DNA of 45,928 nt from CAXGTL01 sp964012725 (GTDB lineage Archaea; Nanobdellota; Nanobdellia; Woesearchaeales; CAXGTL01), in contig CAXGTL010000006.1 in assembly GCA_964012725.1 (NCBI GenBank), positions 1 through 45,928 on the forward strand, given 5' to 3'. The translations under genes and the position numbers were made by a program. Below the pieces are notes generated by a model, which worked only from the letters and a program-made list of their open reading frames with translations, had not been told where the DNA came from and searched no databases. How positions within the stretch are numbered: position 1 is the stretch's first letter; every line of letters begins with the position of its first letter. Below, one piece after another: positions 30,404 to 39,448 of the stretch.

Positions 30404-31074
30404 TTAGTTAGTTCTTTTGCTGTTGCACCTGCAATTAATAAATTAATAGCAGTTTTATATTGATCATATGCAGCTTGAACTGAATGACCTAACTTTCTAA
30501 ATGGACTAACTTTTTTTGAATTAATAACTTCTGTTAAAGAACTTTTATCATACATTAAAGCTGTTAATATGGCATATTCTTTTGGAATTATTATTATTTG
30601 TCTATTAAAATTGACTATACCCTCTCCTTTTTTATTAATCCAAACATGAAGAAAATTGTAACCTAATTTTCCTGCTTTTTTTATTTGTGGAGAAAGGAAT
30701 TGTTGTACAAAACTAAGACAATCTTGTGATTCTTGTTCACAGAATTGTAAAGATGAATAATGTTCTTCTACACCTTGAGTAAAATAATTATTAATTTCTT
30801 TTTGTACTCTTTTATCAAGTAATTTACCACATTTTATAGGTTTATAATGTACACCTTGGTTTACTAAACCAAATTCTAGGCTTTGTTTAGGTATTTCTAA
30901 TTGTTGTTCATCATTTCTTACAAAAATATTGTTTCTGTTATATGTTTTAATATTAGAAAAATCTTTTTTTATAGGTTCAGCACTAACTGAATTCATTTGT
31001 AAAAATAATGTTGCTACTAATACACCTAATGTGCCCAAGGTTTTTACTTTTGTATTGATTTTGTCTGTTGTCAA
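30400..31074 (-). CDS. Exported hypothetical protein, TTG start
   Basis: 224 aa with an N-terminal signal peptide (LGTLGVLVATLFLQMNSVSAEP, cleavage after ASA-like VSAE near 32). The mature part has four Cys (IKCGK, QFCEQESQDCLSF) and a segment FLHVWINKKGEGIVNFNRQIIIIP; no family recognised. The frame is closed upstream by TAA, and the first usable codon is TTG at 31074, with TGGAGA about 9 nt before it; later ATGs lie inside the signal peptide. The C-terminus may be a second hydrophobic helix (AINLLIAGATA). Convergent with scpA. Confidence 0.6.
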   Translation of the reverse strand: MTTDKINTKVKTLGTLGVLVATLFLQMNSVSAEPIKKDFSNIKTYNRNNIFVRNDEQQLEIPKQSLEFGLVNQGVHYKPIKCGKLLDKRVQKEINNYFTQGVEEHYSSLQFCEQESQDCLSFVQQFLSPQIKKAGKLGYNFLHVWINKKGEGIVNFNRQIIIIPKEYAILTALMYDKSSLTEVINSKKVSPFRKLGHSVQAAYDQYKTAINLLIAGATAKELTN

Positions 31075-31293
31075 TTGTATTTTTCTCCATTATATCACTT
31101 CTTCTATCATATATAGGAGTGAAATATACTTTATAAATCTTTTGTTAGTTATCACTTCGGAGGGGTTTCCAAGTAAGAATATATATAAGATAGTGTAGAA
31201 AGCTTTATATATATAATATAAGCCCGCAATAGTTAAATAAGACTATATAAATAAAATAAAAATGCACCATGCACATAAATAAAATAAGATAAA

Positions 31294-32073
31294 ATGACAA
31301 CTATAAAAGAAAAAGATTTTATTGAATTAACATACACTGGAACAATCAAAGAAGATAACATTGTTTTTGATACAACTGATGAAAAAATTGCTAAAGATAA
31401 TAATATTTATAATGAACAAATGAATTATAAGCCAATTATTATTTGTATTGGTCAAGGACAATTAATAAAAGGTTTAGATCACCAACTTATTGGAAAAGAA
31501 GTTGGAAAAGAATATACTTTTGAAATCCCACCAGAACAAGGATTTGGTAAGAAAAGTGCAAAGCTTTTGAAAATGATACCTTTGTCTGTTTTTAGAAAAC
31601 AAAATATTCAACCAATGACTGGACTTCAAGTAAATATCGATGGCATTGTTGGAATTATAAGAACAGTAACAGGTGGAAGAACAATTGTTGATTTTAATCA
31701 TCCATTAGCTAGTAAAAACTTATTATATAATGTTAAACTTAATAAAACTATAACAGATGATAAAGATAAAATAAGTGCATTTATTTTATTAGAATTAGGA
31801 TTAGAAACTAAAAAAATAGAAATTAATCAAGGAAATGCAAAAGTTTTTATTAAAAAGGAATCTTTAGATACTATAAAAGATAAAAAAGATAAAGTTAGTA
31901 ACAAAATTGTTGAATTAATAGACACTGTAAAAGGTGTTGAGTTTGTTGCTGATGTTAAAAGTTCTGAAAATAAAAAAGAGCACAAAAAAGATAAACAAGA
32001 AACAGAAATAAAAGAAAACAAAACAGAAACCAAAGAACAGGAAAATAAAGAAAAACAAGAAACTAAAAAATAA
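31294..32073 (+). CDS. FKBP/SlyD-type peptidyl-prolyl isomerase
   Basis: 259 aa. The FKBP core has a SlyD-type insert-in-flap: DFIELTYTGTIKEDNIVFDTT, IIICIGQGQLIKGLDHQLIGKEVGKEYTFEIPPEQGFGKK, then the IF chaperone domain, then GGRTIVDFNHPLASKNLLYNVKLNKTI. These proteins catalyse prolyl isomerisation and act as chaperones. A second domain (about 165-215) and a Lys/Glu/Thr-rich tail follow. In the same frame beyond the stop, similar KQETE-like codons continue with interspersed stops, suggesting the tail was once longer. Promoter TATA boxes lie near 31207 and 31245; a 6-codon His-rich upstream ORF (31262-31282) lies between. Confidence 0.9.
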   Translation: MTTIKEKDFIELTYTGTIKEDNIVFDTTDEKIAKDNNIYNEQMNYKPIIICIGQGQLIKGLDHQLIGKEVGKEYTFEIPPEQGFGKKSAKLLKMIPLSVFRKQNIQPMTGLQVNIDGIVGIIRTVTGGRTIVDFNHPLASKNLLYNVKLNKTITDDKDKISAFILLELGLETKKIEINQGNAKVFIKKESLDTIKDKKDKVSNKIVELIDTVKGVEFVADVKSSENKKEHKKDKQETEIKENKTETKEQENKEKQETKK

Positions 32074-32237
32074 AATAAACAAGAAACAGAAGTAAAGAAA
32101 ATAAAGAGAAACAAAAAATAAAAAATAGAAGAAAAAGACAATAAGAAAAATAAGAAATAAAATTAAAGAAACAAATAATAATTACTTGATAACAGAAAAA
32201 GAGGGGTGCAATATTTACAAATTAAGAGGTGTGTAAA

Positions 32238-33440
32238 GTGGAAACTTATATTAAAGCTGCACAAGAAATTAAAGAAAATAAAAAAGATGTTGAAGATATT
32301 GAAATGATTGGTGATAGTGTTAATGATGATATTAGTTTTGATGAACAAACATCTAAAACAGATTCAAAAATTAGACAACAAAACATTGACAATGAACTTG
32401 AATCATTACTTTCTATACAACAAGCTAAAATTAAAGTAATTGGATGCGGTGGTGCAGGAAATAATACTTTAAATAGAATTAATGAAGTTGGTATAAAAGG
32501 TACTAATAGTGTTGCTATTAACACAGATGCACAAGATTTGTTGTACACTGTTGCTAGCAAAAAGATTTTGATTGGTAGAGAAACTACAAAAGGACTTGGT
32601 GCTGGATCAATACCTAAAAAAGGTGAAGAAGCTGCACGTGAAAGTGAAAGAGAAATCAAAGATGTAATTGCTGGAGCTGACATGATCTTTGTTACATGTG
32701 GTCTTGGTGGTGGTACTGGAACAGGAAGTGCACCTGTTGTTGCTGAAATGGCAAAAAAAATGGGCATGCTAACTGTTGGTATTGTAACAATGCCATTTAA
32801 TATGGAAGGACATAGAAGATATGAAAATGCTGTCTATGGTTTAGAAAAATTAGAAGCACATGTTGATACTTTAATTGTAATTCCTAATGATAAATTATTA
32901 GAACTTGCTCCTGATTTACCATTACATACAGCATTTAAAGTTGCTGATGAGATTTTAACTAATGCTGTTAAAGGTATAGCAGAATTAGTTACAAAAGCTG
33001 GTTTAGTTAACCTAGACTTTGCTGATATCAGAACTGTAATGGGTAATGGTGGTGTAGCATTAATTGGTGTAGGTGAAAGTGATAGTGAAGATAGAGCAAA
33101 GGATGCTGTAGAAAAAGCAATAGAAAATCCTTTGCTTGATGTAGACATAAGCGGTGCAACTGGCGCATTAATCAATGTTGCTGGTGGACCAGACATGACA
33201 CTAGAAGAAGCAAAGAATGTTGTTGAAACAGTATCAAGAAAGCTTGATGATGATGCTAAGATTATCTGGGGAGCTCAGATTTATGAAGATTTTGATAAAA
33301 CAATAAGAGCAATGTTGATAGTGACTGGTGTTAAATCAGCACAGATTTTTGGCAAAGATGATGGTGAAGAAGGATCATCAGTTAAAAAAAGACAAAGTTC
33401 AACTAATTTTGGTGATTTAGGTATTGAATTTGCTGATTAA
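32238..33440 (+). CDS. ftsZ: Cell division protein FtsZ (paralogue 2, with secE-spt5)
   Basis: About 400 aa. A charged N-terminal extension of about 60 residues is followed by the GTPase: IKVIGCGGAGNNTLNRI, GLGGGTGTGSAPVVA (tubulin signature), NLDFADIRTVMGNGG (T7 loop) and a C-terminal NFGDLGIEFAD tail, the usual SepF or partner docking end. The frame opens with GTG at 32229, but AGAGGTG with 6-nt spacing favours the GTG at 32238. The ftsZ-secE-spt5 order is classical archaeal synteny, commonly associated with FtsZ1. A 190-nt hairpin-rich gap separates it from secE. Confidence 0.95.
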   Translation: METYIKAAQEIKENKKDVEDIEMIGDSVNDDISFDEQTSKTDSKIRQQNIDNELESLLSIQQAKIKVIGCGGAGNNTLNRINEVGIKGTNSVAINTDAQDLLYTVASKKILIGRETTKGLGAGSIPKKGEEAARESEREIKDVIAGADMIFVTCGLGGGTGTGSAPVVAEMAKKMGMLTVGIVTMPFNMEGHRRYENAVYGLEKLEAHVDTLIVIPNDKLLELAPDLPLHTAFKVADEILTNAVKGIAELVTKAGLVNLDFADIRTVMGNGGVALIGVGESDSEDRAKDAVEKAIENPLLDVDISGATGALINVAGGPDMTLEEAKNVVETVSRKLDDDAKIIWGAQIYEDFDKTIRAMLIVTGVKSAQIFGKDDGEEGSSVKKRQSSTNFGDLGIEFAD

Positions 33441-33448
33441 TTTAAATA

Positions 33449-33548
33449 CACAGACAAAATATCCGTCTGTGCCATCAATGTCATTAATTTCAAAGAAATT
33501 GATGGCATGGCCAGATGGAATTTCACTGAGCGATTAGCGATGTGAAAT
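33449..33548. promoter_or_regulatory. Hairpins between ftsZ and secE
   Basis: CACAGAC/GTCTGTG (33449-33471), TGCCATCAAT/ATTGATGGCA (33470-33507) and ATTTCAC/GTGAAAT (33520-33548). The first two share two nucleotides and so compete slightly. They sit after the ftsZ stop and before the secE promoter (TTTATAAAT, 33592-33600): either ftsZ 3'-end structure/terminator or a small RNA. Confidence 0.4.
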
Positions 33549-33630
33549 GGAATAGGATTTTTGGATGATATTAATAAAAGGAAAGAAAACTTTATAAATA
33601 GAGGCTCAAACGTATATATTAGAAAGTAAA

Positions 33631-33819
33631 ATGACATCATTAAAGAAATTTAAGAGATTTTTAGTGGAATGTAAGAGGGTTTTAATAGTAACAAAAAAGC
33701 CATCTGGACAGGAATTTAGCACTATTATGAAGGTTTCAGGTCTTGGTATGATCTTAATCGGATTAATAGGTTTCTTAGTAATGATTGTTGCGACTTTTGT
33801 TAAAATGATTAATATTTAA
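33631..33819 (+). CDS. secE: Preprotein translocase subunit SecE
   Basis: 62-aa Sec61-gamma/SecE, the small clamp subunit of the SecY translocon. An amphipathic N-terminal helix (LKKFKRFLVECKRVLIVTKKPSGQEF, with the conserved KP-S-EF junction) is followed by one membrane helix (LGMILIGLIGFLVMIVATFV). Full length. It is placed before spt5 as in most archaea. TTTATAAAT at 33592-33600 gives a very short leader. Confidence 0.92.
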   Translation: MTSLKKFKRFLVECKRVLIVTKKPSGQEFSTIMKVSGLGMILIGLIGFLVMIVATFVKMINI

Positions 33820-33875
33820 AGAAATAAATAATATTAAATATAAGATAAAAAATATATAATTGAGGAAAATATAAT

Positions 33876-34355
33876 ATGGCTGATGAACAAAAAACATTTA
33901 TTTTTGCTTTAAGAACTACACCTAATCGAGAAGATCAGGTAATGGATTTTGTTAGTTCAAATGTTGTTAAAAAAAAGATTGAAGTATATTCTATTATCAG
34001 GCCGCATGGTATGAGAGGTTATATTTTCTTAGAAGCATTGTCTAAACTTGAAGCAGAAAGAGCTGCATTTAATGTGCCATATGCAAGAGGAATACTTCCA
34101 AAAGCAGTAGATTATAAAGAAATAGAGCACATGCTTGAACAAGTTAAAAGAGAAATGAATATTAAGAAACACGATATTGTTGAGCTAATTTCAGGACCAT
34201 TTAAACGTGAAAATGCAAAAGTTACTAGAATCGACAGAACTAAAGAAGAAGTTGTTGTTGAGTTATTAGAATCAGCTGTACCTATTCCTATAACAGTTAA
34301 TATGGATACTGTTAAGGTTATTAGAAGGGAAAGTGATGAAAAAGATGATGAGTGA
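33876..34355 (+). CDS. spt5: Transcription elongation factor Spt5
   Basis: 159-aa archaeal Spt5/NusG. The NGN domain (FIFALRTTPNREDQVMDFV ... GMRGYIFLEA ... GILPKAVDYKEIEHML, about 1-88) binds the RNA polymerase clamp, and a KOW domain (KKHDIVELISGPFKRENAKVTRIDRTKEEVVVELLE, about 96-135) follows. It ends in an acidic tail. Ribosome binding site GAGG before the ATG. Together with Spt4 (not here) it raises RNA polymerase processivity; the polymerase operon itself lies 2 kb away on the other strand. Confidence 0.95.
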   Translation: MADEQKTFIFALRTTPNREDQVMDFVSSNVVKKKIEVYSIIRPHGMRGYIFLEALSKLEAERAAFNVPYARGILPKAVDYKEIEHMLEQVKREMNIKKHDIVELISGPFKRENAKVTRIDRTKEEVVVELLESAVPIPITVNMDTVKVIRRESDEKDDE

Positions 34356-34410
34356 TTAGTTCTTATTTTTGTTTTTTATTTGAGTATAATTTTATTCTTA
34401 AATTATATTA

Positions 34411-36327
34411 TTAAAAATACTTATGAATCTGGTCAGGCCTATAACCATACTTAAGAAGATTGTGATATATTTGGTCTTTGGAATAACCAGCTTTTCTCAT
34501 CTGTTCTATGTACGATCTTAGTGGATCAATGTTTGAAATATTAGATTTACTTGAGATTCCTGGTGCTGGAGGTTTTAATAAACCTGATTTTGCAAGCATA
34601 TCATCAATTGGTTGAAATAATGATTTTAATTGAGGCAATTTTCCTTGTTTATAAAAATAATAAGAACCTCCTAGTCCACCAAATATAAGTACAAAGAAAA
34701 ATATAAATAAAATTAGTCCTGTTTTTGATCCTTTATTTGAATCACTCATATCTGAGAAACTAGTATCACTAAAATCTGTGTCTGTATCTAAATTTGAATC
34801 TTGAGAACCGGAAAATTGGTCTTGATTCTCATCTGAAGATTCTAGGCATAATTGTTCTTGTTTTTTATCTGATGCACAATTATTTTTGTCTGTACAATTT
34901 CTTATTTGTATTCCAAGTGTGCATGCACTCCATTCTTCACATACAAAATTAGAACTGCATGCTTGTTCAGATAAACTTAAATTTTTGATTTTTGTTGACC
35001 CTGAATTATTCAAACTATCATAACAAGTAATTTTATAATAATAAACATCTTTTATATTAAATAAGTTTTTAGTTAGTGTAAGGTTATATAACTTAGTCAA
35101 TGTACTTTGTTCTATTTTTTTATTTAATTTTGATCTGTTGAGTCCATAATAAAAATGACATTTACTTTGTTCATCTGTTATCCAAGAGATAGTTGTTGAA
35201 ACATTAATCACACTTTTCATAGAATAATTCAACAATACTGGTGGTGTGGTGTCAACTGGTGTTTTTTTTGTTGTAAAAGAATATGGACCTTTGGTTTCAC
35301 AATTTCTTTTAGGATCACAGCTTGTCACATTATAATAATATTTTTTTAATGGTTGTAGTTTTTTTAATATTACACTATGTGATATTGAATTGTCATCTTT
35401 AGTTTCTGTATGATTTAAATGTGTACTATTGATGTATCCATAAATTACAGTTGAGTTTGAATTTTCGTCTGTTTTCCATTTAATTTCTGCTGATTCATTG
35501 TCAAGAGTTCCAATACCAACAGATTCAATTGTTGGTGGAAATGTGTCTGGAATAGGAATATCAATAGTATAATTGATTATTAAAAGATTATGATCGTCAC
35601 CATCTTGGCATGCAACAAACAGAGCATACTCTCTGTTTGGAGTTTCATAATCAAATTCTTGGTTGTCTTCTTCATCAAAAGAACAAGTAGTCAAATATTC
35701 TCCAGGAATACATTCACCAATACCAGGTATATTTTCATAACTTTGCTTTATTGTAGAGATTCTACATTGAGAATAACTAGGCTTAACTTGTAAAGTTATT
35801 AGATGGTTTATTTTTTCGGTTTCATATTCTGATATGGGATCATCATCAAATGTATAAACTGCAATTGAAGGTGAAGGTGATGTTAATTCTTGTTGAATAT
35901 CTATGGTGATTTGTCTATTTTCTTCTGCTGAATGATTATTTCCCACAGTATCGTTACATGCAATAAATATGTCTAATAATCCGTCTGTTTGTGCTTCAAA
36001 AGAACATTCTTTAACAAAATTGTTTGTATTTGTACAAGGTAATGTCATATCTTCATAATCATTAGCTGTAAAATCAAACATACAATCGCCTGTATCATTT
36101 ATTGATAAGTTTATTTCTACCTCAGTAATATTTATTATTAATGAGTCTGTATAGTTTAAATTGTTAACAGTACTTACATTGATATTTAAGCCAGGTGTTT
36201 GTTGTTTTATATCAGAAATTGTATGCCCAGTAATCATACCAGTGATACTAACAGTATCTGGTTTGAATACATAAACTAATAAAAATAAGAATAATATTAT
36301 TATTAAAAATAAATGCCTCTTTTTCAT
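34411..36327 (-). CDS. Membrane-anchored surface protein with FN3-like domains
   Basis: 638 aa. An N-terminal uncleaved anchor or signal (about 4-22) precedes an ectodomain with Cys-paired beta-sandwich segments (about 60-255) and two fibronectin type III/phosphatase-N-like domains (from about 258 and 355; DTFPPTIESV ... SAEIKWKTDENSNSTVIYG and DTTPPVLLNY ... STTISWITDEQSKC). A Cys-rich WSACTLGIQIRNCTDKNNC motif like thrombospondin-type repeats follows, then an acidic Ser/Asp linker, a second membrane helix (about 540-560) and a cytoplasmic tail ending in a short helical SYIEQMRKAGYSKDQIYHNLLKYGYRPDQI motif. Probable adhesin or cell-surface sensor; many N-x-S/T sites. Confidence 0.72.
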   Translation of the reverse strand: MKKRHLFLIIILFLFLLVYVFKPDTVSITGMITGHTISDIKQQTPGLNINVSTVNNLNYTDSLIINITEVEINLSINDTGDCMFDFTANDYEDMTLPCTNTNNFVKECSFEAQTDGLLDIFIACNDTVGNNHSAEENRQITIDIQQELTSPSPSIAVYTFDDDPISEYETEKINHLITLQVKPSYSQCRISTIKQSYENIPGIGECIPGEYLTTCSFDEEDNQEFDYETPNREYALFVACQDGDDHNLLIINYTIDIPIPDTFPPTIESVGIGTLDNESAEIKWKTDENSNSTVIYGYINSTHLNHTETKDDNSISHSVILKKLQPLKKYYYNVTSCDPKRNCETKGPYSFTTKKTPVDTTPPVLLNYSMKSVINVSTTISWITDEQSKCHFYYGLNRSKLNKKIEQSTLTKLYNLTLTKNLFNIKDVYYYKITCYDSLNNSGSTKIKNLSLSEQACSSNFVCEEWSACTLGIQIRNCTDKNNCASDKKQEQLCLESSDENQDQFSGSQDSNLDTDTDFSDTSFSDMSDSNKGSKTGLILFIFFFVLIFGGLGGSYYFYKQGKLPQLKSLFQPIDDMLAKSGLLKPPAPGISSKSNISNIDPLRSYIEQMRKAGYSKDQIYHNLLKYGYRPDQIHKYF

Positions 36328-36441
36328 TATATGTTGAATATTAATATGTTATATGTATATAAATCTTTTGTAAAAAGAATTATGCTTAAAAATTAAGATA
36401 TTAATTTTTATTGTATAAAGGTTTTGAAAAGAAGTACAACC

Positions 36442-37041
36442 CTATCTACTAGAATCAGCTTGTCTTTCCATATCTTTTTTTTTAGAAATAATAACTGAAG
36501 CAGGGTTAGATTTATAAGCATTAATAATTTCTTCTGCTAAACATTCTTCAATTGCTTTTTTTGTGTTAAATGATTTTTGATAAGATCCTTGAGTTATGTG
36601 TATTAAAACTAAATCAACTCTTCTTTGAGGAGCAACTTCAACTGCTTTTGGATATCTTGCTCCACCATATTCAATTGTAATAATTTCTTCACGCGGAGAT
36701 CCATTTTCAATTGCTTTAACAAGAACTTTAATTGGGTTTAATTTTGTTCGAACTTCAACTAAACTTAATGCTTTTTCAACAATATCATAAGCTTTGTGAG
36801 CTTTGCCAGTTATGTGTCCGGATGATTTAAAATGATCTTTCCCTTTATGACCAGGAACCATAACTTTGTTAATTAATCTTTCAACAATGAATAATTTTGA
36901 TTTATGGAATCTGTTTCCTATATGTCTTGCATTTGTTCGTGGAACTACTTTAGGTTCTATACAGATATAAGGTTTTAAACCTGGATCTGTGATTTCAATT
37001 CCTTCTGTGCTCCATCTGTCGAATGCTTTTATTTCAGTCAT
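36442..37041 (-). CDS. rps7: Ribosomal protein S7 (uS7)
   Basis: 199-aa archaeal uS7, a small-subunit head protein that contacts 16S rRNA and E-site tRNA. Diagnostic segments are NKVMVPGHKGKDHF, NPIKVLVKAIENGSPREE, YGGARYPKAVEVAPQRRVDLVLIHITQG and CLAEEIINAYK. The C-terminus has a short polar extension. Last gene of the RNA polymerase-ribosomal operon; elongation-factor genes that often follow in other archaea are absent here. Confidence 0.95.
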   Translation of the reverse strand: MTEIKAFDRWSTEGIEITDPGLKPYICIEPKVVPRTNARHIGNRFHKSKLFIVERLINKVMVPGHKGKDHFKSSGHITGKAHKAYDIVEKALSLVEVRTKLNPIKVLVKAIENGSPREEIITIEYGGARYPKAVEVAPQRRVDLVLIHITQGSYQKSFNTKKAIEECLAEEIINAYKSNPASVIISKKKDMERQADSSR

Positions 37042-37077
37042 TTTATTGTTATTTATATTTTGAATTTAATTATAATT

Positions 37078-37515
37078 TTATTTTCTTGCTTTTTCTAACT
37101 TACCTACTCTTAGGTCTTTTAATGATTGATCATTAACTTTAACAACTTGCCATCTTACTCCTGGAAGGTCTCCTTTTGCTCTACCTTTTTTTCCACCAAT
37201 ACATTCAACCATTACTTCATCATGTTCATCTATTAGTTTTTGTGCTCCATCACCAGGCATAAATGCAGTTATTTGTTTAGCATTTTTTATTAATTGTACT
37301 CTACAACATTTTCTCATAGCTGAGTTTGGTTGTTTTGCTTCAATTTGGATTTTTTCTAAAACAATTCCTTTTGCTTGAGAACTTCCTTCTAATGGGTCTG
37401 ACTTTTTTTTTAACCCTTTAACTCTTTTAATGTAATCTTTATCAAGAGACTGTGATCTAACTCTTCTCTTTTTCAATTTTTTTGCTGAATTCAGTCCACG
37501 TGATTTTTTTGCCAT
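37078..37515 (-). CDS. rps12: Ribosomal protein S12 (uS12)
   Basis: 145-aa archaeal uS12, which shapes the decoding centre. It shows KQPNSAMRKCCRVQLIKNAKQITAFMPGDGAQKLIDEHDEV and GVRWQVVKVN. The PNSA and PGDGA loops at the decoding site are intact. The second Cys in RKCCRV is a small deviation. Cotranscribed with nusA upstream (42-nt gap) and rps7 downstream. Confidence 0.96.
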   Translation of the reverse strand: MAKKSRGLNSAKKLKKRRVRSQSLDKDYIKRVKGLKKKSDPLEGSSQAKGIVLEKIQIEAKQPNSAMRKCCRVQLIKNAKQITAFMPGDGAQKLIDEHDEVMVECIGGKKGRAKGDLPGVRWQVVKVNDQSLKDLRVGKLEKARK

Positions 37516-37557
37516 TGTATATAGGAAAACTCTATTTTCTTTATAAATGTTTTGAAA

Positions 37558-37989
37558 TTATTTAACAACTTTAATTTCTTTAATCTTAAAATACCTATTA
37601 ACTATTTCCTCGTTATTACGGAGGTTTTTAGCACCCCTACCAATCAATAATCCCCTTGATTTCATATCAGGAGCAGTAATTTCAATTATGTCTTCTTTTT
37701 GTTCAATTTTATTGATTTTCACAGGATAAAATAGATTTTTAATAAATTGTAATAAATTTGGATGAAATTCAGTTATTTTGAATTCTTTATCTTTTAATAA
37801 TGATTTTAATCTTTGAACATTAGCCCCTTTTTTACCAATTGCTTTACCTATTTGAGCAGGTTCTACAATAAATACAATCATTTCATCAATTAATAAACAA
37901 TCCTTTAACTTAGCTCTTGTTATATTTTCAAACATTAACATGAATTGCATTAAATCAGAGCTGTATTTTATTTTAACCAAATTATGCAC
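37558..37989 (-). CDS. nusA: NusA-like KH-domain transcription factor
   Basis: 143-aa archaeal NusA homologue made of two KH domains only; it lacks the bacterial N-terminal and S1 domains, as expected for archaea. KH1 has IGKAIGKKGANVQRLKSLL (GxxG GKKG) and KH2 has GLLIGRGAKNLRNNEEIV (GRGA). It binds RNA and is thought to assist transcription termination or antitermination. It overlaps the L30e gene by 8 nt, implying coupling. Confidence 0.92.
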   Translation of the reverse strand: MHNLVKIKYSSDLMQFMLMFENITRAKLKDCLLIDEMIVFIVEPAQIGKAIGKKGANVQRLKSLLKDKEFKITEFHPNLLQFIKNLFYPVKINKIEQKEDIIEITAPDMKSRGLLIGRGAKNLRNNEEIVNRYFKIKEIKVVK

Positions 37990-38272
37990 CTTTTGGGATA
38001 CTAACTACAGAAATAGAATATTGTTTTTTACAAAAAACACCTAATTCTTTGTTAGGATAATCAATGTGTACTAATTCTGCTTTACTTAGTTTTGTATAAT
38101 GTTCAAGATCAGTAATAATTTGTTCTGAACAATTGCTAGTAACAAATACTTTTGCAGTTTTTCCAAGTTTAAGCATTTTTATTGTTCTATCTGTACCTAT
38201 GATTAGTTCGTTTTTCTTTAATGCATTTCTTATTTCTTCAAGGTTTTTATTGATTGTTGTTTTTTTTGCCAT
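37982..38272 (-). CDS. rpl30e: Ribosomal protein L30e-like
   Basis: 96-aa L7Ae/L30e fold protein. Its place between rpoA2 and nusA identifies it as the archaeal L30e: ALKKNELIIGTDRTIKMLKLGKTAKVFVTSNCSEQIITDLEHYTKLSKAELVHIDYPNKELGVFCKKQYSISVVSI. Such proteins bind kink-turn RNA. Its last codons overlap nusA by 8 nt. Confidence 0.93.
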   Translation of the reverse strand: MAKKTTINKNLEEIRNALKKNELIIGTDRTIKMLKLGKTAKVFVTSNCSEQIITDLEHYTKLSKAELVHIDYPNKELGVFCKKQYSISVVSIPKGA

Positions 38273-38311
38273 TGTATTTTCCTTTCTTATGAAATTGCCT
38301 CGTTCACATAT

Positions 38312-39436
38312 TTATTTAATCTTTGTAACTAAACCAGGTAATCCTGTACCAACAGGCACTGGCTGATTAAGCATAACATTTTCAATAACTGAGTTAAGTT
38401 TATCTTTTTCTCCAAGTAATGAAGCTTCAATTATATGTTTTATTGGTGTTTCAAATGATGCTCTTGCTAAAACACTTGCTTTTTCACTAACAATCCCATA
38501 CCTTGTTATACCTTTTACTTTTCCTGAATGTGTCATAGTGTCTGCAACAAGCATGAAATGTCTTACATTAACACTAATTCCTTGACTTTCGAAAACTTTT
38601 GAAGCTTCAGTTATTATTAATTGTCTTACTGCTTCTACTCCTAAAACTTCTGCTACTTCATAAAGATCATTTGAATAAGTTCTTTCTGTATCAACAAACT
38701 TTAATTGTAAAACTCCTGCAAGATTGATTCCTGAAGTTTTAATTACAAATTCTCCATCAACTTTTACAGGTAAAACTTGCCTTATTCCTTTTATACCACT
38801 AATATATGTTTTTTTTAATTTTTCTTTAATTTTATAAATGAAATTTAGGGATTCGTCTTTAGTTTTAATCTTTAAAATTAATTTATCATCTTTAAGTTGA
38901 ACAACAATACCTTTTGTAGACTTTTTAATTGTTTTTTCTACATCAGAAGACTTTAAATGAAATTCTTTTAATTTTGCTGGATTCAAAATAACTTCTATTA
39001 CAGAATCAACTACACTTATTAAAAATTCTGAAGAAACATCTTCTAGTTTTAATTCTTTAATTGATAAAGCAAGTTTTTTTACATCTTTGCCTTTATTATA
39101 AGGAGATTTTAAATAAATTTCCATTGAAGGTGTTTTGATAGTTTTTCTTCCATCTAAAACTTCAATTACTCTTGGAAGACCTGAACTAAGATCCATCTCT
39201 GAGAACCCTGCAAAGTGTTTAGTATCCAAAGTCATCTGTGTTCCTGGTTCACCTAATGATTCTGCGCTTATTAAACCAACTGATTCTCCTGGTTCAACTT
39301 TTGAATCATCATAACTCTTTTCTAAATCAACAAATAATTTTTTAAGTTTTGATTCTGGAACATTACCTACTTCTTTCTTAAAATCTTCAATTATTTTTTT
39401 AGGTATTTTTTTAGATAATTTTTTTGGTATTTTCAT
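38312..39436 (-). CDS. rpoA2: RNA polymerase subunit A''
   Basis: 374-aa C-terminal part of the largest subunit. The trigger-loop region is at ESLGEPGTQMTLDTKHFAG (about 59-77). Catalytic His74 is kept, but the preceding residue, Phe in almost all polymerases, is Lys73 (codon AAA), and the residue equivalent to Rpb1 Asn1082 is Asp71. Later conserved segments: RVIEVLDGRKTIKTPSMEIYL, YEVAEVLGVEAVRQLIITEASKV, HFMLVADTMTHSGKVKGITRYGI and LARASFETP. Complete. It is translated 12 nt after rpoA1. Confidence 0.96.
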   Translation of the reverse strand: MKIPKKLSKKIPKKIIEDFKKEVGNVPESKLKKLFVDLEKSYDDSKVEPGESVGLISAESLGEPGTQMTLDTKHFAGFSEMDLSSGLPRVIEVLDGRKTIKTPSMEIYLKSPYNKGKDVKKLALSIKELKLEDVSSEFLISVVDSVIEVILNPAKLKEFHLKSSDVEKTIKKSTKGIVVQLKDDKLILKIKTKDESLNFIYKIKEKLKKTYISGIKGIRQVLPVKVDGEFVIKTSGINLAGVLQLKFVDTERTYSNDLYEVAEVLGVEAVRQLIITEASKVFESQGISVNVRHFMLVADTMTHSGKVKGITRYGIVSEKASVLARASFETPIKHIIEASLLGEKDKLNSVIENVMLNQPVPVGTGLPGLVTKIK

Positions 39437-39448
39437 TTTTGCACCTAT

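Noticed and set aside
32246..33196. Long minus-strand ORFs of 173 and 120 codons inside ftsZ
   Set aside because: Antisense shadows of a clear FtsZ gene, rich in Ser/Pro/Ala without domain features.
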